DNA of 64,000 bases from Schistocephalus solidus (Eukaryota; Platyhelminthes; Cestoda; Diphyllobothriidea; Diphyllobothriidae): assembly GCA_017591395.1 (NCBI GenBank), contig WEDG01000227.1, forward strand, positions 47,936 through 111,935, in the 5' to 3' direction. How positions within the stretch are numbered: position 1 is the first letter of the stretch; each line of letters opens with the position of its first letter. Of the stretch, positions 43,318-56,070 are shown in pieces. Both the position numbers and the translations under genes were made by a program. The notes under the pieces were generated by a model, which was not told the DNA's origin, did not search any database, and worked only from the letters and a program-made list of their open reading frames with translations.

Positions 43318-46300
43318 TTTTTATCTATTGCTAGTTTACAGGCAAGGTCAAAAATATATATACAGTAGAGGGTCAAGCTGACAGTGAAAAAAACTCCTGA
43401 TCGTAGTTTCAGATGATTTTAGGAGAAAAAACTGCAGCTTATTTAGTAATTTAAGTTCAGGACAGGGAAGCGTTGACACAGGTGTCCGGTGAAGAACTTC
43501 TTTATGCCGTGTAATGGATCCGGTATTCTGCACCAGCAGGTATGTCGGCGAGCGGCTGTTCGCGGTCGACTGAGAAATAAGCCGATTTGAGATGTGCAGA
43601 ACCAGCAATATTGCCCTCAGCATGAAGTCCGGCACATGATTTACAGTCCGCGAACGCCATCAGAACCGAAGACAGCTTCCACAGAGTCAGCACCCAAAAC
43701 GTTTTGGAAGGTGTCCTGAATGTAGAAAACTAGTGACAGCTCTTGTAAACAAGGGATAGCTTTGCTGAATTTTGATACTTCTGGGTAGCTTATTCCAGAT
43801 TGCTATAGCGGTTACTGAAAAAACTGTCGGTATCTAACTGTGCGTGCCAAAGGAAGAAATAAAAATAAATCTCGATGACTGGCTGATTCTAATGTTGACG
43901 GTTGAAAAATTTCTGAGAATAAACCCAATAGTTTGGCATGCTTTCGATACAATCAGGGCGCAGTGCTCTGACAGCTTAAGACTACTAGAATATGATATGC
44001 CCAGATCCTTTAAAACTCTTGGCACATTAAGGTCGTGACCCTCAATGCTTTAGGTGGGGCTGATGGTTGTCGCCAATAACCATAACGGAGCACTTGTGCC
44101 AAGAAAGTGAAAGGCGCCATTTGTGACACCACTGAGCGAAGGCCTGAAGATCCTTTTTCAAGAGCTCAAAGCACGATGTTGCGATCGACCGGTTTATATC
44201 GATAGGCAACTTTTAAAACATCAGCTTACATAAAGGGCCTACCATACTGAAAAAAATCAGGAACATCGTTGACAAAGAGGCAAAAAAGAAGCGGGCTGAG
44301 CACGCTGCCCTGAATAACACCGCTCCTCACATGCGTGGGGTTGAAGATAACATCAGAAATTTTAACCCGTTGTGCGCGAGCATTCAAATAGGAGGATATT
44401 AAGTTCAGAAGCTTGTTACCTATGCCGAAGTAGGCAAGTTTCAGCAGGAGATCATGGTAAATGCGATCAAAAGCCTTCGTGAAATCGAAGTATACGGTGT
44501 AAATTGCAAAACCGCTGTCTCTAGATTGTAGCACATGATCAAAGAAAGAGAGATGGCATGTGTCACAAGACCTTTTTCGATAAACCCATGCTGAGCCACA
44601 TTAAGTAGGTTATTCTCTTTTAGGTGATGCATCATCTTGTCTTTTATCAAGATCTATAAGATCTTCGAGACTGCTGGTAGTGTATTTATTGGCCTTAAGT
44701 CGTCAAATGACGTAGGTCGGCCGTGTTAGGGTATAGGCAGTATGTGCGATTCATTCCATAAAATAGGGAAAGTTTCACTTTCAAAAGCAAGATTAAATAT
44801 CTTATACAGAAGGGACGGAAATATATCGTTTGCATCCACCTTTAGAACGCTGACCGGTACGCCATCTGGTCCAGGGCTGTAAGATTGACGAAAACGCCGA
44901 ATGGCTACGGTCACGTCCCAGAAAGTAAAAGTTATGGTACCGAGGACGTTACCGGTCCAAAACCGGATGTTAGGAAAGGGAGCGACAGTATGTACACTAA
45001 AAGTTTTAGACAAGAAAGCATTGAAGCTATTAGCGGTTAACTTAGCGTCAGCTATATAGTTTCCTAGGGCATCTCGAAGTACGGGGTGCTGCGTTTTTCT
45101 CTGCGCTTTTACTATGCGTGAAAAGAGCTTCGCAACATTCAACGAAGGGTTTTTGGCAAAGTTAAACTCATCAGCTAGTCGTTTTTTGTCAGACAGCCTC
45201 TTTGCCTCTTTAAAGATTTGTTGGATCAAGGGCAGGACGGAAGTGTCGTTTTGTAGATGAAAATGACGGGAGAGTCTACGCAATCTACGGCAAAATGATA
45301 AAGGGAGGTAGACTTCATCCTTGACATTAATTATTTTCTTACGGGGAACGAAACGAGAAATGAGTGGACCTAGAGCTTGGTAGAATGTATCAGTACAACA
45401 TTCACATCCAAACATACAATGAAGTTAGTCCAATCGTGGGAATTAAGATGTGTTAGTAATTCCCCCATATTTGCTGATCGGAAATCATGGAAAAAACTGT
45501 TTTTTAGAACACGTTTCATCAGCCTTGATTTATAATGAAGAAAGAACTATAGCATGGTCTGAACTCCCAAGTGGGTCTAAAGGTGAAACTGACAATGGCT
45601 GAGAACCTCTGCAGAAAATGAGATCAAGTATGTTTGATCCTCGGGTGGAAAATTAACTACCTGTTCCCACATGCCAGTATCTATGGCCTCAAGCAAGTTT
45701 TCGAACTTTGCAGGACCGGAAGGTGGAAACCAATGAACTTCAGGAAGATTGAAGTCACCTGCAATCAAGCAGTACTTCAGATTTAGGTCAACTGCGGCAT
45801 GAAATGCCTGTGAGAGACGAAGATCGTAATCCTCGCTTGTGTTTGGGGGGCGATAGACACAACCAACGAGTAAAGAGTAGTTATCTTTTAGAACTACTCG
45901 TAGCCAACAGCTCTCTTCTACTGCGGTAAATTGTCGATAATCCATTGGCAGAAACGTAAGTGGCTGCTTAATATAGATGCAGCTTCATCCACCACGGCCG
46001 TCGTGTCGGTCGTTACGAATATAATCGTACCCTAGAATATTGAGTTCGGAGTCAGATACACAGGGTGTTGCCCATGTCTCTGTAATTATTACAATCTCAT
46101 GGCGGTGAAGGAAAACCAGAGTCTGGAGCAAAGGCATCTTATTAAGCAGAGATCTGGCATTTAAGACGAATAATTTAAGCGGGCACGTTTTTGGTTTCTG
46201 AAAAGGGACAGTAAGGCTGTCAGAGTGACTGCCTTCGAGCCAAAGAAATGCTCATTTCACTTGAACTATTTGTCCATTTCTTATTTTGAGATGTGCCTCA

Positions 46301-46980
46301 CCATATGCCCTTCGTGGTTCCAGTTCTATTAGTTACTGTCTCATTTTCATTCCTCTTTCAGCCCGTATTCCGGTTGAAAAAAAAACTTCAGAATGCAGGC
46401 CCCGTAGGGTTGCTTTTCGTTGTAGCAGGAGCTGTGCCTGTGCTTCGTTTTCCAAGACAATTTTAAGAGGCCTTGGTCGACAATTCGATTCGGGTGCTAA
46501 CAGAGCCTTCCCTATTCTATATGCCTTGAGAATGTGGATGGACTCGCCGTCCGTTAGCATCGTTTTTGCATACAATTGAAGGAGATCCAAGTCATGTTTG
46601 ACTCGCTCCTTTGGAATACTTGAAGCTGACTCCGGGACCCCTTTAATGACTAAATTACGTTTTCGACTCAAACGAGGGCCCGTTTGTAACTCAGATCTTT
46701 CAGCTGAGTGAGTACTGGTAACCAATTCACTTGGCCCGATAGGTCCAGATGAGCCCGTTGTTGGGCAGGCTGGAGCCAAATCCCTGCCGGATTTGTTCTT
46801 CTTAGACCTTTTCCTCTTTGGCTTTACAAACTCGCCAACCACTTCAACATCGCATGTTGGTGCGACGTCTATCAGCGATGTAGCGATTAGCGGTAAAGCC
46901 AGATTAATGCTGATGCTACCCGAACTTAGTACTGGTGGAGTGGAGCAAGGACTAGATGGGGCTCCCTTCGAAAGTAGCTA
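43318..46980 (-). mobile_element. CR1/Jockey-type LINE (type B), about 3.6 kb, ORF1 + endonuclease + RT
   Basis: On the - strand: an ORF1-like frame 46976-46333 (RKRNLVIKGVPES, ILKAYRIGK, RPLKIVLENEAQAQLLLQRK), an APE-type endonuclease part (45945-45577: GCVYRPPNTSEDYD, LIAGDFNLPEVHW), and RT (45415-43834). The RT contains SPGPDGVPVSVLKV, YFDFTKAFDRIYHDLLLKLA, SGVIQGSVLSPLLFCLFVND and [17 protein letters not shown]. The 3' end is an aata-rich tail. Several frame breaks make it non-autonomous now. It is the most complete LINE in the window; a type B copy is nested at 47728-48714. Confidence 0.88.
46333..46976 (-). pseudogene. LINE type B ORF1-like protein
   Basis: A Ser/Pro-rich start is followed by a basic segment (KPKRKRSKKNKSGRD) and the ORF1 core with LVIKGVPES and RPLKIVLENEAQAQLLL. 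It ends VFFSTGIRAERGMKMRQ. The + strand LINE at 32024-32290 has the same RPxPLKxVL ... VFFxP/STD pattern, so both belong to related LINEs. In such elements this protein binds the element RNA. Confidence 0.7.
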
Positions 46981-47094
46981 AGATTCCTCTGGTTTACAGG
47001 GTTCAGCAATCGTGATTTATTTAATGTGACTTGTATGTTAGCTTGAAAAAGCTATATAAGAAAACGAATTTTGCTTTGTGATAGGTTTATTACG

Positions 47095-49265
47095 AACAGG
47101 ACCTTTTTAACAGTTGGACTTTCTTACAGATAGATTGCAATCTGTGTGCGGCGATACCTCGAAGTCAACACCTACTCCGGTTCTATGTGGTGTCCCCCAA
47201 TGCTCGGTATTAGGGCCATTACTCTTCTAAGTGTACATCAATGACTGTATCGACGACCTGGAATGCAGCACCATCATGATTGCAGATGATTTAAATTATG
47301 GAGGGTCATCATATCTGATTTCGATAGGCACGCACTTCAAGAGGATCTCAAACGTCTTAGCAGCTGTTCTGCTCGTTTGCTCTTAAATTTTAATGTTGGG
47401 AAGTGTGTGGTCCTAAGACTGCGTACCAGAAGGACCAGTGAGGAGGATGATTCCTACCAATACATTCTCAATGGGCAGCCCCTTTCAATTGTTGAGGAAC
47501 AGAAGGACCTCGGTGTTCTAATAAACTCCTGACTTCAACCATATTCACAGTGTTTAAAGGCAGCTAAACGCGCAAAACAGGTCTTATTTGCGCTCAGACG
47601 TGGATTTGTGCAGATTGATAAGGAACTCTTCCGAAAAACCTACCGGGTATTTGTTCGATCTCACTTGAAATATACCGTCCAGGCCTGGCGTCCGTGATTT
47701 AAGAAGGATTATCGACAGCTGGAACGAATTTATTTATTTATTTATTTATTGCCAGTTTACAGGCAAGGTCAAAAGGGATATATACATTAGGGGTCAAGCT
47801 GACAGTGAAAAAAACTCCTGATCGTTCTTTAAAGTATTTTCAGGAGAAAAAACTGCAGCTTGTTGAACAGATTAAAGTTTAGGACAAGGAAGTGTTGACA
47901 CAGGTGCACGGTGTAGTACTTCTCCTTTCGGTGTTGTGGATCTGGTCTTCTGTACTACCAGCAAGTATGCCGGCGAGCGGCTGCTAGCTGTAGACTGAGG
48001 AATAACCCGATTACGGACTGCAGAGCCAGCAATATTGCCTTCAGCATGAAGTCCGGCATAGGATTCAGAGTCCGTGGACGCCATCAGAACGGAAGAGAGC
48101 TTCCAGAGAATCAGCACCCAAATTCGCGGAAGGTGTCCTAAATGTAGAAAACTAGTGACAGCTCTCGTAACCAAAGGATAGTTTTGCTGAATTTTAATAC
48201 TTCTGGGTAGTTTATTCCAGATTGCTATAGCGTTTACCGAAAAAATCTGACGGTATTTAACGGTGCGTGCTAAACGAAGAAATAAGAATACATCTCTATG
48301 ATTGGTGCGCCGACAGTGGTCGAGCTGCCTCAGGGATGTAAGGGGGTTAAAGGTAAAACCGTTTAAAAACTTGAACAGTAAAAATAGTCCCTTCTGTAAT
48401 CTACGAAGCCACAACGGGTCGAGGCTTGTAAGCTCACAGCGTTGTTGTTAGGACAGGATTCTGTGCTCTGAAGTAATAACTCTTTTAGTAAAGAAGTGCT
48501 GGACTAATTCTATCTTCCTCCGTTCACTCGCGTGCAGAAGGCTAAATAGAAACGAGCAGTATTCCAGACTAGGTCTGACATACATTTAATAAAGGCTGGT
48601 CCTAATATTGAGGGTTTTAAAATTTCTGAGAATAAACCCAGTGGTTTGGCGTGCTTTAGAGACAATCAGGGCGCAGTGCTCTGACAGATAAAGACTACTA
48701 GAATATGATATGCCCAGGCGAAAGCTACGAAAATGGTCAAAAATCTTAGTCATCTGCCTTACGAAGCCAGACTGGTTGAACTTGATTTGTTTCCTCTAAA
48801 TTACAGGCAACTACGCGGTGACCTCATCGAAACCTACCGGATTGTCCGAGGCCACGAGTGTGCCCTAGAATTTGCTGACTTCTTCGAATTGGCTGGGACG
48901 GAACATCTGCGGGTCATCCCTTTAAACTGCAGAGGAAGTTTGTCCACACGGAAGTCCGTCGGAACGCCTTTTCGCAGAGGGTCGTTGGAGCATGGAACGG
49001 ACTCCCTGACGAGGTGGTCCTTTCAGAAACTGTTGACACATTTAAATTCAAACTAGATACTCATTTTCTGAGAAACTATAAATATAATGAAGCTTGTGTA
49101 AGCAGTGGCAGCATGCGCCTGGCCCATACATATCGATGACCCTACATTTTCATTTGTCAGATTTATCACTGTTAACGTTTGTACTATTGACATTTTTGCA
49201 TTTGAATAGGGAGCTCAAGGGCGAAAGCCTACTTCCCTCAATAAAGTGACTAAAGTGACTAAAGA
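47095..49265 (+). mobile_element. CR1-like LINE (type C), interrupted by a nested LINE
   Basis: The left part, 47095-47727, reads FLTDRLQSVCGD, GVPQCSVLGPLLF, YINDCIDDLECSTIMIADDL and HLKYTVQAWRP. It stops at RQLER in the middle of the conserved QLEQVQARATKM motif. The rest of that motif resumes at 48715 ([20 protein letters not shown]), runs to [10 protein letters not shown] and ends in a 3' UTR with a tandem aaagtgact tail (49250-49265). The 987 bases between are a different LINE on the other strand. Confidence 0.88.
47728..48714 (-). mobile_element. LINE type B copy nested in LINE type C, 5'-truncated
   Basis: On the - strand: the C-terminal RT part FLRLARTVKYRQIFSVNAIA-IWNKLP, a 3' UTR, and a tail of (aaat)n at 47728-47745. 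Its 5' break (gatatgccc-ag at about 48712) shares cag with the host LINE sequence, as expected for microhomology at a 5'-truncated insertion. It is nearly the same as 43330-44000. Confidence 0.88.
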
Positions 49266-49985
49266 TAAAGAGTTGTTTAAGTTATCTATTTCTTGTCTTA
49301 GGTTGCTTATTTCCTGCTCCATCCCTGCGAATTTCTGCTGGAGGCTGAACATCCCATACAAGTTTCGTCTTCGTAAGCTACATTAGTTAAGCTTACTGGA
49401 CTTTTACCCCGTTTAGCGGGAGGTGAAAAAATAGCAGAATAACGATAGTAACAATTGTTTTCTGCTTAAACATTAACTTGCTTAATAAGATCCCCTGCCA
49501 ATATGGCCGAGTAGCTGGAGGCGCCGATAGACGGTCCCAAGCAATTTTGTGGTGCAGATTCAAAACTAGGTAGTGGACCAATTTTTTGTGACAATAAACT
49601 TAAGGAACTTGAGTTTGTATGTAAGAATTTCCACAAAATTAACAGAGAGTCAGTTTGGATATTCAACAATAAGAATATGAAAATATAAGGAGTCAGCATT
49701 TGGTTTGAGCCCCTTCCGCGATCGAAAGCAGATGCAGGGAGCACACAGCTGGTGTGAGTTTCAGAAATCAGCAAAGACCGAGGCTAGCAATTCCAGTTGA
49801 GATCAATCCTAGGGCAGGGAAGAATCTTCAGCAGTAGAAATTTTGCTTTTTTTCAAGCCTCAGATTCCTTACGTCAAAGTAAAAATTTACGAACTGAGTG
49901 AAATATATAGACAATTCTTTAATAATTTCCCAGCACCGTGTCTTCTACACTGAGGTAGAGACTACAAACTCGTAGGTTCGAGGGA
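49266..49985. other. Spacer between LINEs, nothing recognised
   Basis: No clear element. An 'aaactcgtaggttcgaggga' block at 49970 resembles 51732 and suggests shared LINE-flank sequence. Confidence 0.4.
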
Positions 49986-50904
49986 CTCGAAATTGGAAAC
50001 CAATTTCAAACCAATTTCTTTCAGAAGCTTGGGTGGTTGCTCATTTAGTCGTTGAAATTTCGACTATTTTATTTCCGAAACTCCCTTTGGAGCAGATCTT
50101 GTGAGAATAGTATGTGACTTATTCAATTCAATTCAATTCAATTCAATTTATTGAGGAAAATAGGCATGGGCCTTTGAGTACCCTATTTGTAACATAATGC
50201 TTGATGTCGTCAGGTAATCCGTTGAGGGACGAAGGAACCTTGCGTCTTTTGGGTAAATTGAGTGGTAGGATTTCAATTCAATTCAATTTATTGAGGGAAA
50301 TAGGCATGGGCATTTGAGCACCCTATTTGTAACGTGAAATTAAGTGCAATGTACACAGAAACCATGTGAGTTGCAAAGGTTCAAATGTGATCATAGAGTA
50401 TCACAAGTGGTGCAAGAGTCTCGAGGGTTTAGTTAAACCCCTCGTCGCTGCGGCTCATTTCGGAACATAAAACTGTCAAGGTTCCTTTTGAAGCCTTTCA
50501 GCAATGGTAACATAACAAAGTTTACAGGTAGGGCAATCAATAGTTTAATCACTCTGATAGAGAAGGTGAACTTGCGCATGTCAAGTCCCGCCTGCTGGAC
50601 GCACAGTTTCAATGGGCTTCTTTGAAGATGATTCTTGGCAGCAAATTAAAATATTTCGGGAATTCCAGGCAGCAATCTAAATCTTTCAAAATGCGGAATG
50701 TCAGCAGGAGATTCCTGTGCATTCGCCTGTAAGTCAAAGGGTACAGATAAATATACATTACGCAGGATGGGTATGCCAGGGAGCTTTGTCTCCTTATTAT
50801 TTTAGCGCTTCCCCTTCGTACTCTTTTGAGAAACTTCTGATTTAGACCCTGCCTAGGGTCTCCAGACTTAATTCAGTATATAAAGAGGTCGAAACATACA
50901 AAGA
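49986..50904 (-). mobile_element. LINE type A fragments, two 3' ends in tandem
   Basis: Two - strand 3' ends with attca/ttgaa tandem tails lie next to each other: 50119-50205 and 50273-50900. Each carries the 'ataggcatggg' and 'gtaccctatttgtaac'-like 3' UTR. The second extends into the C-terminal region (GTFKRNLDSFM-type equivalent at about 50470). A piece at 49990-50110 matches the RT 5' flank at 61770-61850. Confidence 0.75.
50119..50150 (+). repeat. (ATTCA)n tail of LINE type A
   Basis: Five to six attca units; a shorter run is at 50273-50295. These are the 3' tails of the two - strand LINE ends. Confidence 0.85.
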
Positions 50905-51735
50905 TCTGGGCATGTGGACAACTTCGAATTTGATGCCCCTCAGAACACTGTAAGAAAAGCAGTTCAGAAGGCAACATGTACATTACATTGGATCAGACGT
51001 GCGTTTAAAATATTGTCCCCTGATCTATTCGGAAAAGTCTATGGCGCCTTTGTGAGACCACATTTAGATTACGGAGTACCAGCTTGGATACCGTGGATGA
51101 AGAAAGATGTTGACCTCCTCGAACAGGTGCAACGGAGAGCAACGAAGATGGTTGACGGTCTTAAGACTTTACCGTACCAAGACAGATTGAAAAAGCTTGA
51201 CTTATTTCCTCTTTCCTACAGGCACTTACGGTGTAGCCTGCTCTGGACATTCCGGCTTATCCGGGGCCATGATTCCACCCTGAGATCGGAGGATTTCTTC
51301 GACTTTGCCTGCACAACTCAGCTGCGTGGTCATCCTTACAAGGTTAATAGCGAACGCACGCGATTGAACCTCAGAAAGTTTTGTTTCCGCCAACGAGTGG
51401 TTCGACCTTGGAACTCGTTACCAAGCGAGATGGTTACCTCTGAAAGCATTATTGATTTTAAAAGAAGGCTTGATTGCATTGTATTTGACAAAAGACGACT
51501 AACACAGCATGATTTCTGAAAACCAGCCTTTTAAGATCTTTCGGGCTCTACTTTTCTTCCACAATGTTTCGCCTATGGCTGTGAAAACGCATTTGAAGTT
51601 ATCTTATGCTTTGACTCAAACATTTTAAAATGTACAACATTTTATATTGACTGTACACATGCAATGATAACTTAACATTAATAGGGTCATCAAGGGCAAT
51701 GCCTCTAACCCTTCAAAATATACAAATATACAAAC
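50905..51735 (+). mobile_element. CR1-like LINE, C-terminal RT domain and 3' UTR
   Basis: A continuous frame 50914-51519 (201 codons) reads AVQKATCTLHWIRRAFKILS, FGKVYGAFVRPHLDYGVPAW, LLEQVQRRATKMVDGLK and WNSLPSEMVTSESIIDFKRR. The 3' UTR ends near gggcaatgcctctaaccc. It is the longest undamaged coding stretch of a LINE in this window; the catalytic RT motifs are truncated off. Confidence 0.85.
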
Positions 51736-51984
51736 TCGTAGGCTCGAGGTACTTGAAATTCGAAACCAATTTTAAACGACGCGCGTACAATGCAGCGGCG
51801 TTCCTAATTCGTTAGACGGAACCAATTCGAATAGGAGAAAAATAGGTTCTGTAAATGAAGACGAAAGCTGAATCTTAATATAAAGCCCCAAAATCTGAGA
51901 TTCACTTTTTTTGCATCATCATACTAGTATACTGTCTAAATTACATGAATTGAAAATCCACATCTGGGACATTTGCCAGACACG

Positions 51985-52222
51985 ATAGTTCGACCGTCAA
52001 TTACCACGAGGTCCACCGTATGTTCCACAGAAGGGTGGTGCAGGGACGGTGACATGCGCGTGATCTACCGCACTCTCTCATCCTCCCCCACCTGCACCCG
52101 GTGTTATGAGAGAGTCAAAAAGACCGAAGATGGGAGAGGGCGTAGGTCGCTGGCGTGGCCGGAGCTGCCCCTGGGCGAAACACCACACCTGGCTCGGATC
52201 GCATGGAGTGGGGGTGCAAGAC
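51985..52222 (+). repeat. IR-1 dispersed repeat copy
   Basis: It starts gttcgaccgtcaattaccac and runs through 'gggtggtgcagggacggtga', 'ctaccgcactctctcatcct', 'cacctgcacccggtg' and 'aaaaagaccgaagatggg'. A LINE endonuclease fragment follows directly. Confidence 0.8.
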
Positions 52223-53480
52223 ACTATCTCTTTGACAGAAACCTGGTTTTACGAAAACGTGGATGAATTGGCACTATCAGGATTTCAGTTGTTTTGCAGA
52301 AATAGAAAAGGGTCTCCGAAAGGAGGTTTTGGCAAGCAACCAGTGCTTTTGGCACAACCAAATCAACAGGGATAAGATTCAATGCTTATTTCTTTCAATT
52401 CACGCCTGCAAATTATATCTCAAATTCGTCCTCAACAGTGCTCTACAATCGTCCACCTTTCGGATTCAGGCTCTCTACTTGACGGCTTTTCTCTAAGATC
52501 TGCTTCGAAGACTACAAACGGATGAGTTTTTTTCCTTAACATCATACTTGGAAGTTTATTTATCCTTAAAATTGTTTGACAATATCTAGCACTATTCTAG
52601 AGCAGATTTAAAAAATAGAAAACCATTTGCAATGAACCATTCAGTTATAAAGAACGCGTCTAAAAAAACATCAAACGCTGGAATTAGAACCCGTGGCCTC
52701 ACACAGCAGGGACAAACGCACTTCTGGCTGCGCCATCGGCTCTCGGTCTGCGAGCGATCAAATTATTTTTTTAGCTACGGAACACCATCATCAAGGACTT
52801 GGGTTTAAGCTACACTAATAATTTAGATCGGCCGCCTCATGCTGAAAGAATGACGGCCATAGCTGCCCAGATTTGTGGTTTTATTTCTCATAATTTTTAC
52901 CTTATTGAAATTAAATAACGACATTATCAAATGTTTATCCTTCCCATTCTTGAACACTGCTGTCCATTTTTTCGTCACATGACTGAGTGTACCCGTTCCA
53001 AAAGTGAATATGTTCACATACATTTTATTGCGAAACTCTTACCTCCGAAACTTTCAACTACCTTCTACTCGACTGGGTGCCAGCTAACTAATCTAAAATT
53101 TCAATGGGTTCGAAGACTGGAAGGTGGCTTCTGCCTCCTTTATCGCCTTCATAATAGTTCGAATATTTCACAATTCTAGCCCTAACTCCCGTTAGTCGTC
53201 CTTTCAACCTACGTTATTCTTTGCTGATAATTACACCTCCTATATCCTCAACATCTAAATGCTCTCTGTTCTTTGCTTCCAGGTATCGCTTTCTTTGGAA
53301 TAACCTGTCAATCAATATAAGGTTATCAAATCACCTGTCTACTTTCAAGTGAAGACTGCACATGGATCTAAACACTGATTCAATTAACCTTTTATTTTCC
53401 TCTTCCTTCCCGAGCAGCTTTCTCCATGACCCCATGAAAGAACCACCGGGAATTTAGAAGACCGGCTCCAAATCATGTTT
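52223..53480 (+). mobile_element. LINE remnant: endonuclease start and RT C-terminal part
   Basis: 52226-52490 reads SLTETWFYENVDELALSGFQ-LFCRNRKGS, an APE-type endonuclease. The similarity resumes at about 52780 with HIKDLGL, TNNLDRPPHAERMTAIAAQI-CGFISH, then ILPILEHCC (52931 on). The same second half occurs at 60170-60400. RT catalytic motifs between the two are missing. Confidence 0.7.
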
Positions 53481-54009
53481 TCCATGCATTGTGTTCCGCA
53501 CGGAATATGATATCTTCATAACCCATGACTCCTTAAAATGATTGCCAAACATTTATGTCATATTGCGCACTCGTTTAAAAGCATCTCGGTTTCAACTGCT
53601 GATAACCATCATCAAATTACAATCTGAATACTCAGCTGTGCAGGCCTCAGATTCATCATAAATTCTCATGCCAACTAGTACCCCTGAGCGCATTATGTAG
53701 ATTTCTTCTTTCTCAATTACCAGATCTCCCACTATCCTTTCGTACTACGCTCAAAAGCAACCTTCCATGATGGTTCATATGTCCTCGCGGAGCATTGTCG
53801 CGATGTCAAACCTACACGCACTGTTGACAATCGTTTCGGGCTCATCTGTTGGTCGTCTGAGTAATCAGCAATGAGAGTATCTAAGTCGCTTCGCTGGCCA
53901 TTCTACCATGGTCAACACGATCTCGACGGTCATTTCCTCGTTCGACCCTTAGCATACGCATGATGCCTGTGAAGGTTTCCCATGTCAAAAATACTTGACA
54001 GTTACGCTT
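53481..54009. other. Spacer, nothing recognised
   Basis: No protein or repeat similarity seen, apart from a likely LINE 3' UTR at the left. Confidence 0.4.
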
Positions 54010-54830
54010 ATAGATGATGATAGTTCGACCGTCGATATCGACGATGTCCACCGTTTGCTCCACGGAAGGGTGGTGCAGGGACGGTGGCTTGCGCGTGAAT
54101 TTGATTTAAGTGATAGTAGCCTTGCGCTGCAGCTACCGCACTCTCTCCTCCTCTCTCACCTGAACCCGGTGTCATGACAGAGTCAAGAAGACTGGCGGCG
54201 GGAAAGGACGAAGGTGGTTGGCACGGCCTGAGCCACCCCTGGGCGTACCATCAACCTGGCTCGGATCCCACGAAGTTGGAGTGCCATAAAGGCCACATTA
54301 AGAAGGAGCCATTGCAGCCTGACTCTCAGCCCGCCAGTCAGCCACTCAACACAAAACACATATTGGGTTGACCACGTGGTCCGAGTTATCCCGTCAGTTG
54401 GCAACCTTCCAAGCCACGGCTTTTAGCGCACCGTGATATGTTCAAGAGTGTTAGCTTGTTTATAGTGAGGAACATGCGCTGAGCTGTCGATATCACTCTG
54501 TCTCCCACTCCCACAGTCAAACCACTGTACAAGCCAGTTAGTTGTCTAATGTGGACTTGGGTGCAGCTGCTGATGACCTCGTCTACGTGTACTACGTACA
54601 CTAACTGCCCCCCCAAACACAAGCACCGGGATTTCACACAACAAGGGGTTGAACGGCTTACATTTCACATGTGTGAGATAGCCAGAGGTCACGTTAGGAA
54701 GGAGCCATCGCAGCCTGACTCACAGACCACCAGTCAGCCACGCCACACAACACACATTGAACTAACTGCGAGGTCTGATCGTAATTGTCAGTAGGCAACC
54801 TTCCTACCATGACGCTTAACGTTACCGCAC
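54010..54830 (+). repeat. IR-1, long composite copy 1 (about 830 bases)
   Basis: The head is gttcgaccgtcgatatcgac, followed by the short IR-1 unit. Two related downstream units then carry the shared block 'aaggagccat-gcagcctgac' at about 54302 and again at about 54700, each followed by 'ccagtcagccac'. The same arrangement is at 58025-58850. No coding capacity or tRNA boxes. Confidence 0.8.
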
Positions 54831-55095
54831 TCTCTTCTCCTCCCCCACCTGAGCCCGGTCTCATGACACATTCAAGAATACCGGAGATGGGAAAGGGCTC
54901 AGGTGGCTGGCGCGGCCGGAACGGCCCACACCAACGAAACGGATAACGAGTTTAACAACGCAGTAACGAGTATAATCGCCCTCACCAGAAGAGAGACAGG
55001 GAGTTGCCTGAAGCCTGGGCCTCCGAGGAGAGCTCCGTCAATCAATTTATCGGTCTGATGCCGACATCCAGAGCCTGGCGGAAGCATTTTCGGAC
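54815..55095 (+). mobile_element. IR-1 fragment plus PLE endonuclease remnant
   Basis: After an IR-1 segment (ctaccgcactctct ... gaataccggagatggg), the sequence reads DNEFNNAVTSIIALTRRETG and, in another frame, EAWASEESSVNQFIG. This is the C-terminal GIY-YIG region of the family-2 PLE seen at 9447-9715. It is the second time IR-1 lies just before this endonuclease. Confidence 0.6.
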
Positions 55096-55549
55096 TGGCG
55101 TCACTGGTGTTTGTTGCCGCGTTTATCCCCGATGCTGGATTCCACTAAGAGTTTGAAAGCTCCGATTAATAAAGCGATAATTCCGATGATAGAATAAGCT
55201 TCCTTTTTTCGTATCCGCACAACGGAAATGCGAAAATTCGCCCATATTCGAGATAATTATGTGCATACAACAGAGTAATGAGGCCAAAATACAAGTCGTT
55301 GTCTAGACAACCGTTTCCTTTCGGATCCTGCAAATAGTCAACGAAAAGGCTCTCTGACAAATGGTTATTTTATAATGCTAGATGCATAAAACAATGCCCC
55401 GTACTGTTAATTTTCAGCTCATTTGTCATTTGAAACGGATCACGCACCAATCTAGCCCTTTAATACAGATAACACACAAGCTTACAACTACTTTGCCCAC
55501 CAATTTGCACATACTTAGCTATTTAAATAGAAAATAAATCGCCCACGAT

Positions 55550-56070
55550 ATGCCAGGTATCATTTATGATACAATGTATTGTGGTCAAACAGGGAAATCT
55601 CTCCGCACGTATACATGCACATAAGTTAGCGGTGAGGAGACGAGACCCCTTATCTCAGGTAGCCATGCACACACTGGACACAGGACACCTATTTGCATGG
55701 GAGGTTACCCACATCGCTGGCACCTGCCGAACAATGAAGGGCAGTGAGTTTCTGGAAGTGAATCCTCCACACGAGGCATGCACCAATAGACATGTCGATG
55801 TTGATGCCACATACAGATTTCTCAAGATCAAGCGGAAGCTAGCAAAGCCAATAACGATAGGATAACTGAACCCAGTGGACGTCTATTGGCTTACATTTTA
55901 ACCAACCGCAGAAAAGTTGTGTAGGTACGGTTTAAATTTAACCGTTTTATATACACCTTCCATTCGTCTGGCAACGAATTGGGGTACCAAGTTTGGAAAT
56001 TTACAGAATAAAACCTATTATTTTCCTTAAAAATTTATAATTAATTTTCTTGGGATGCCCGTTTTTAATA
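55550..56070 (+). mobile_element. PLE endonuclease fragment with 3' region
   Basis: The frame 55566-55862 reads SARIHAHKLAVRRRDPLSQV, AMHTLDTGHLFAWEVTHIA and GSEFLEVNPPHEACTNRHVD. It is GIY-YIG C-terminal sequence like 17799-18140. The 3' part (55950-56060) resembles the PLE arm at 16950-17115, including tttcttgggatg. Confidence 0.8.
55965..56003 (+). ncRNA. Hammerhead-like motif, most degenerate PLE copy
   Basis: ctggcaacgaa stands in place of ctgacgacga; ttgg/ccaa arms and ggaaatttac (55995-56004) follow. It keeps G before GAAA where other copies have A or C. Confidence 0.25.
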
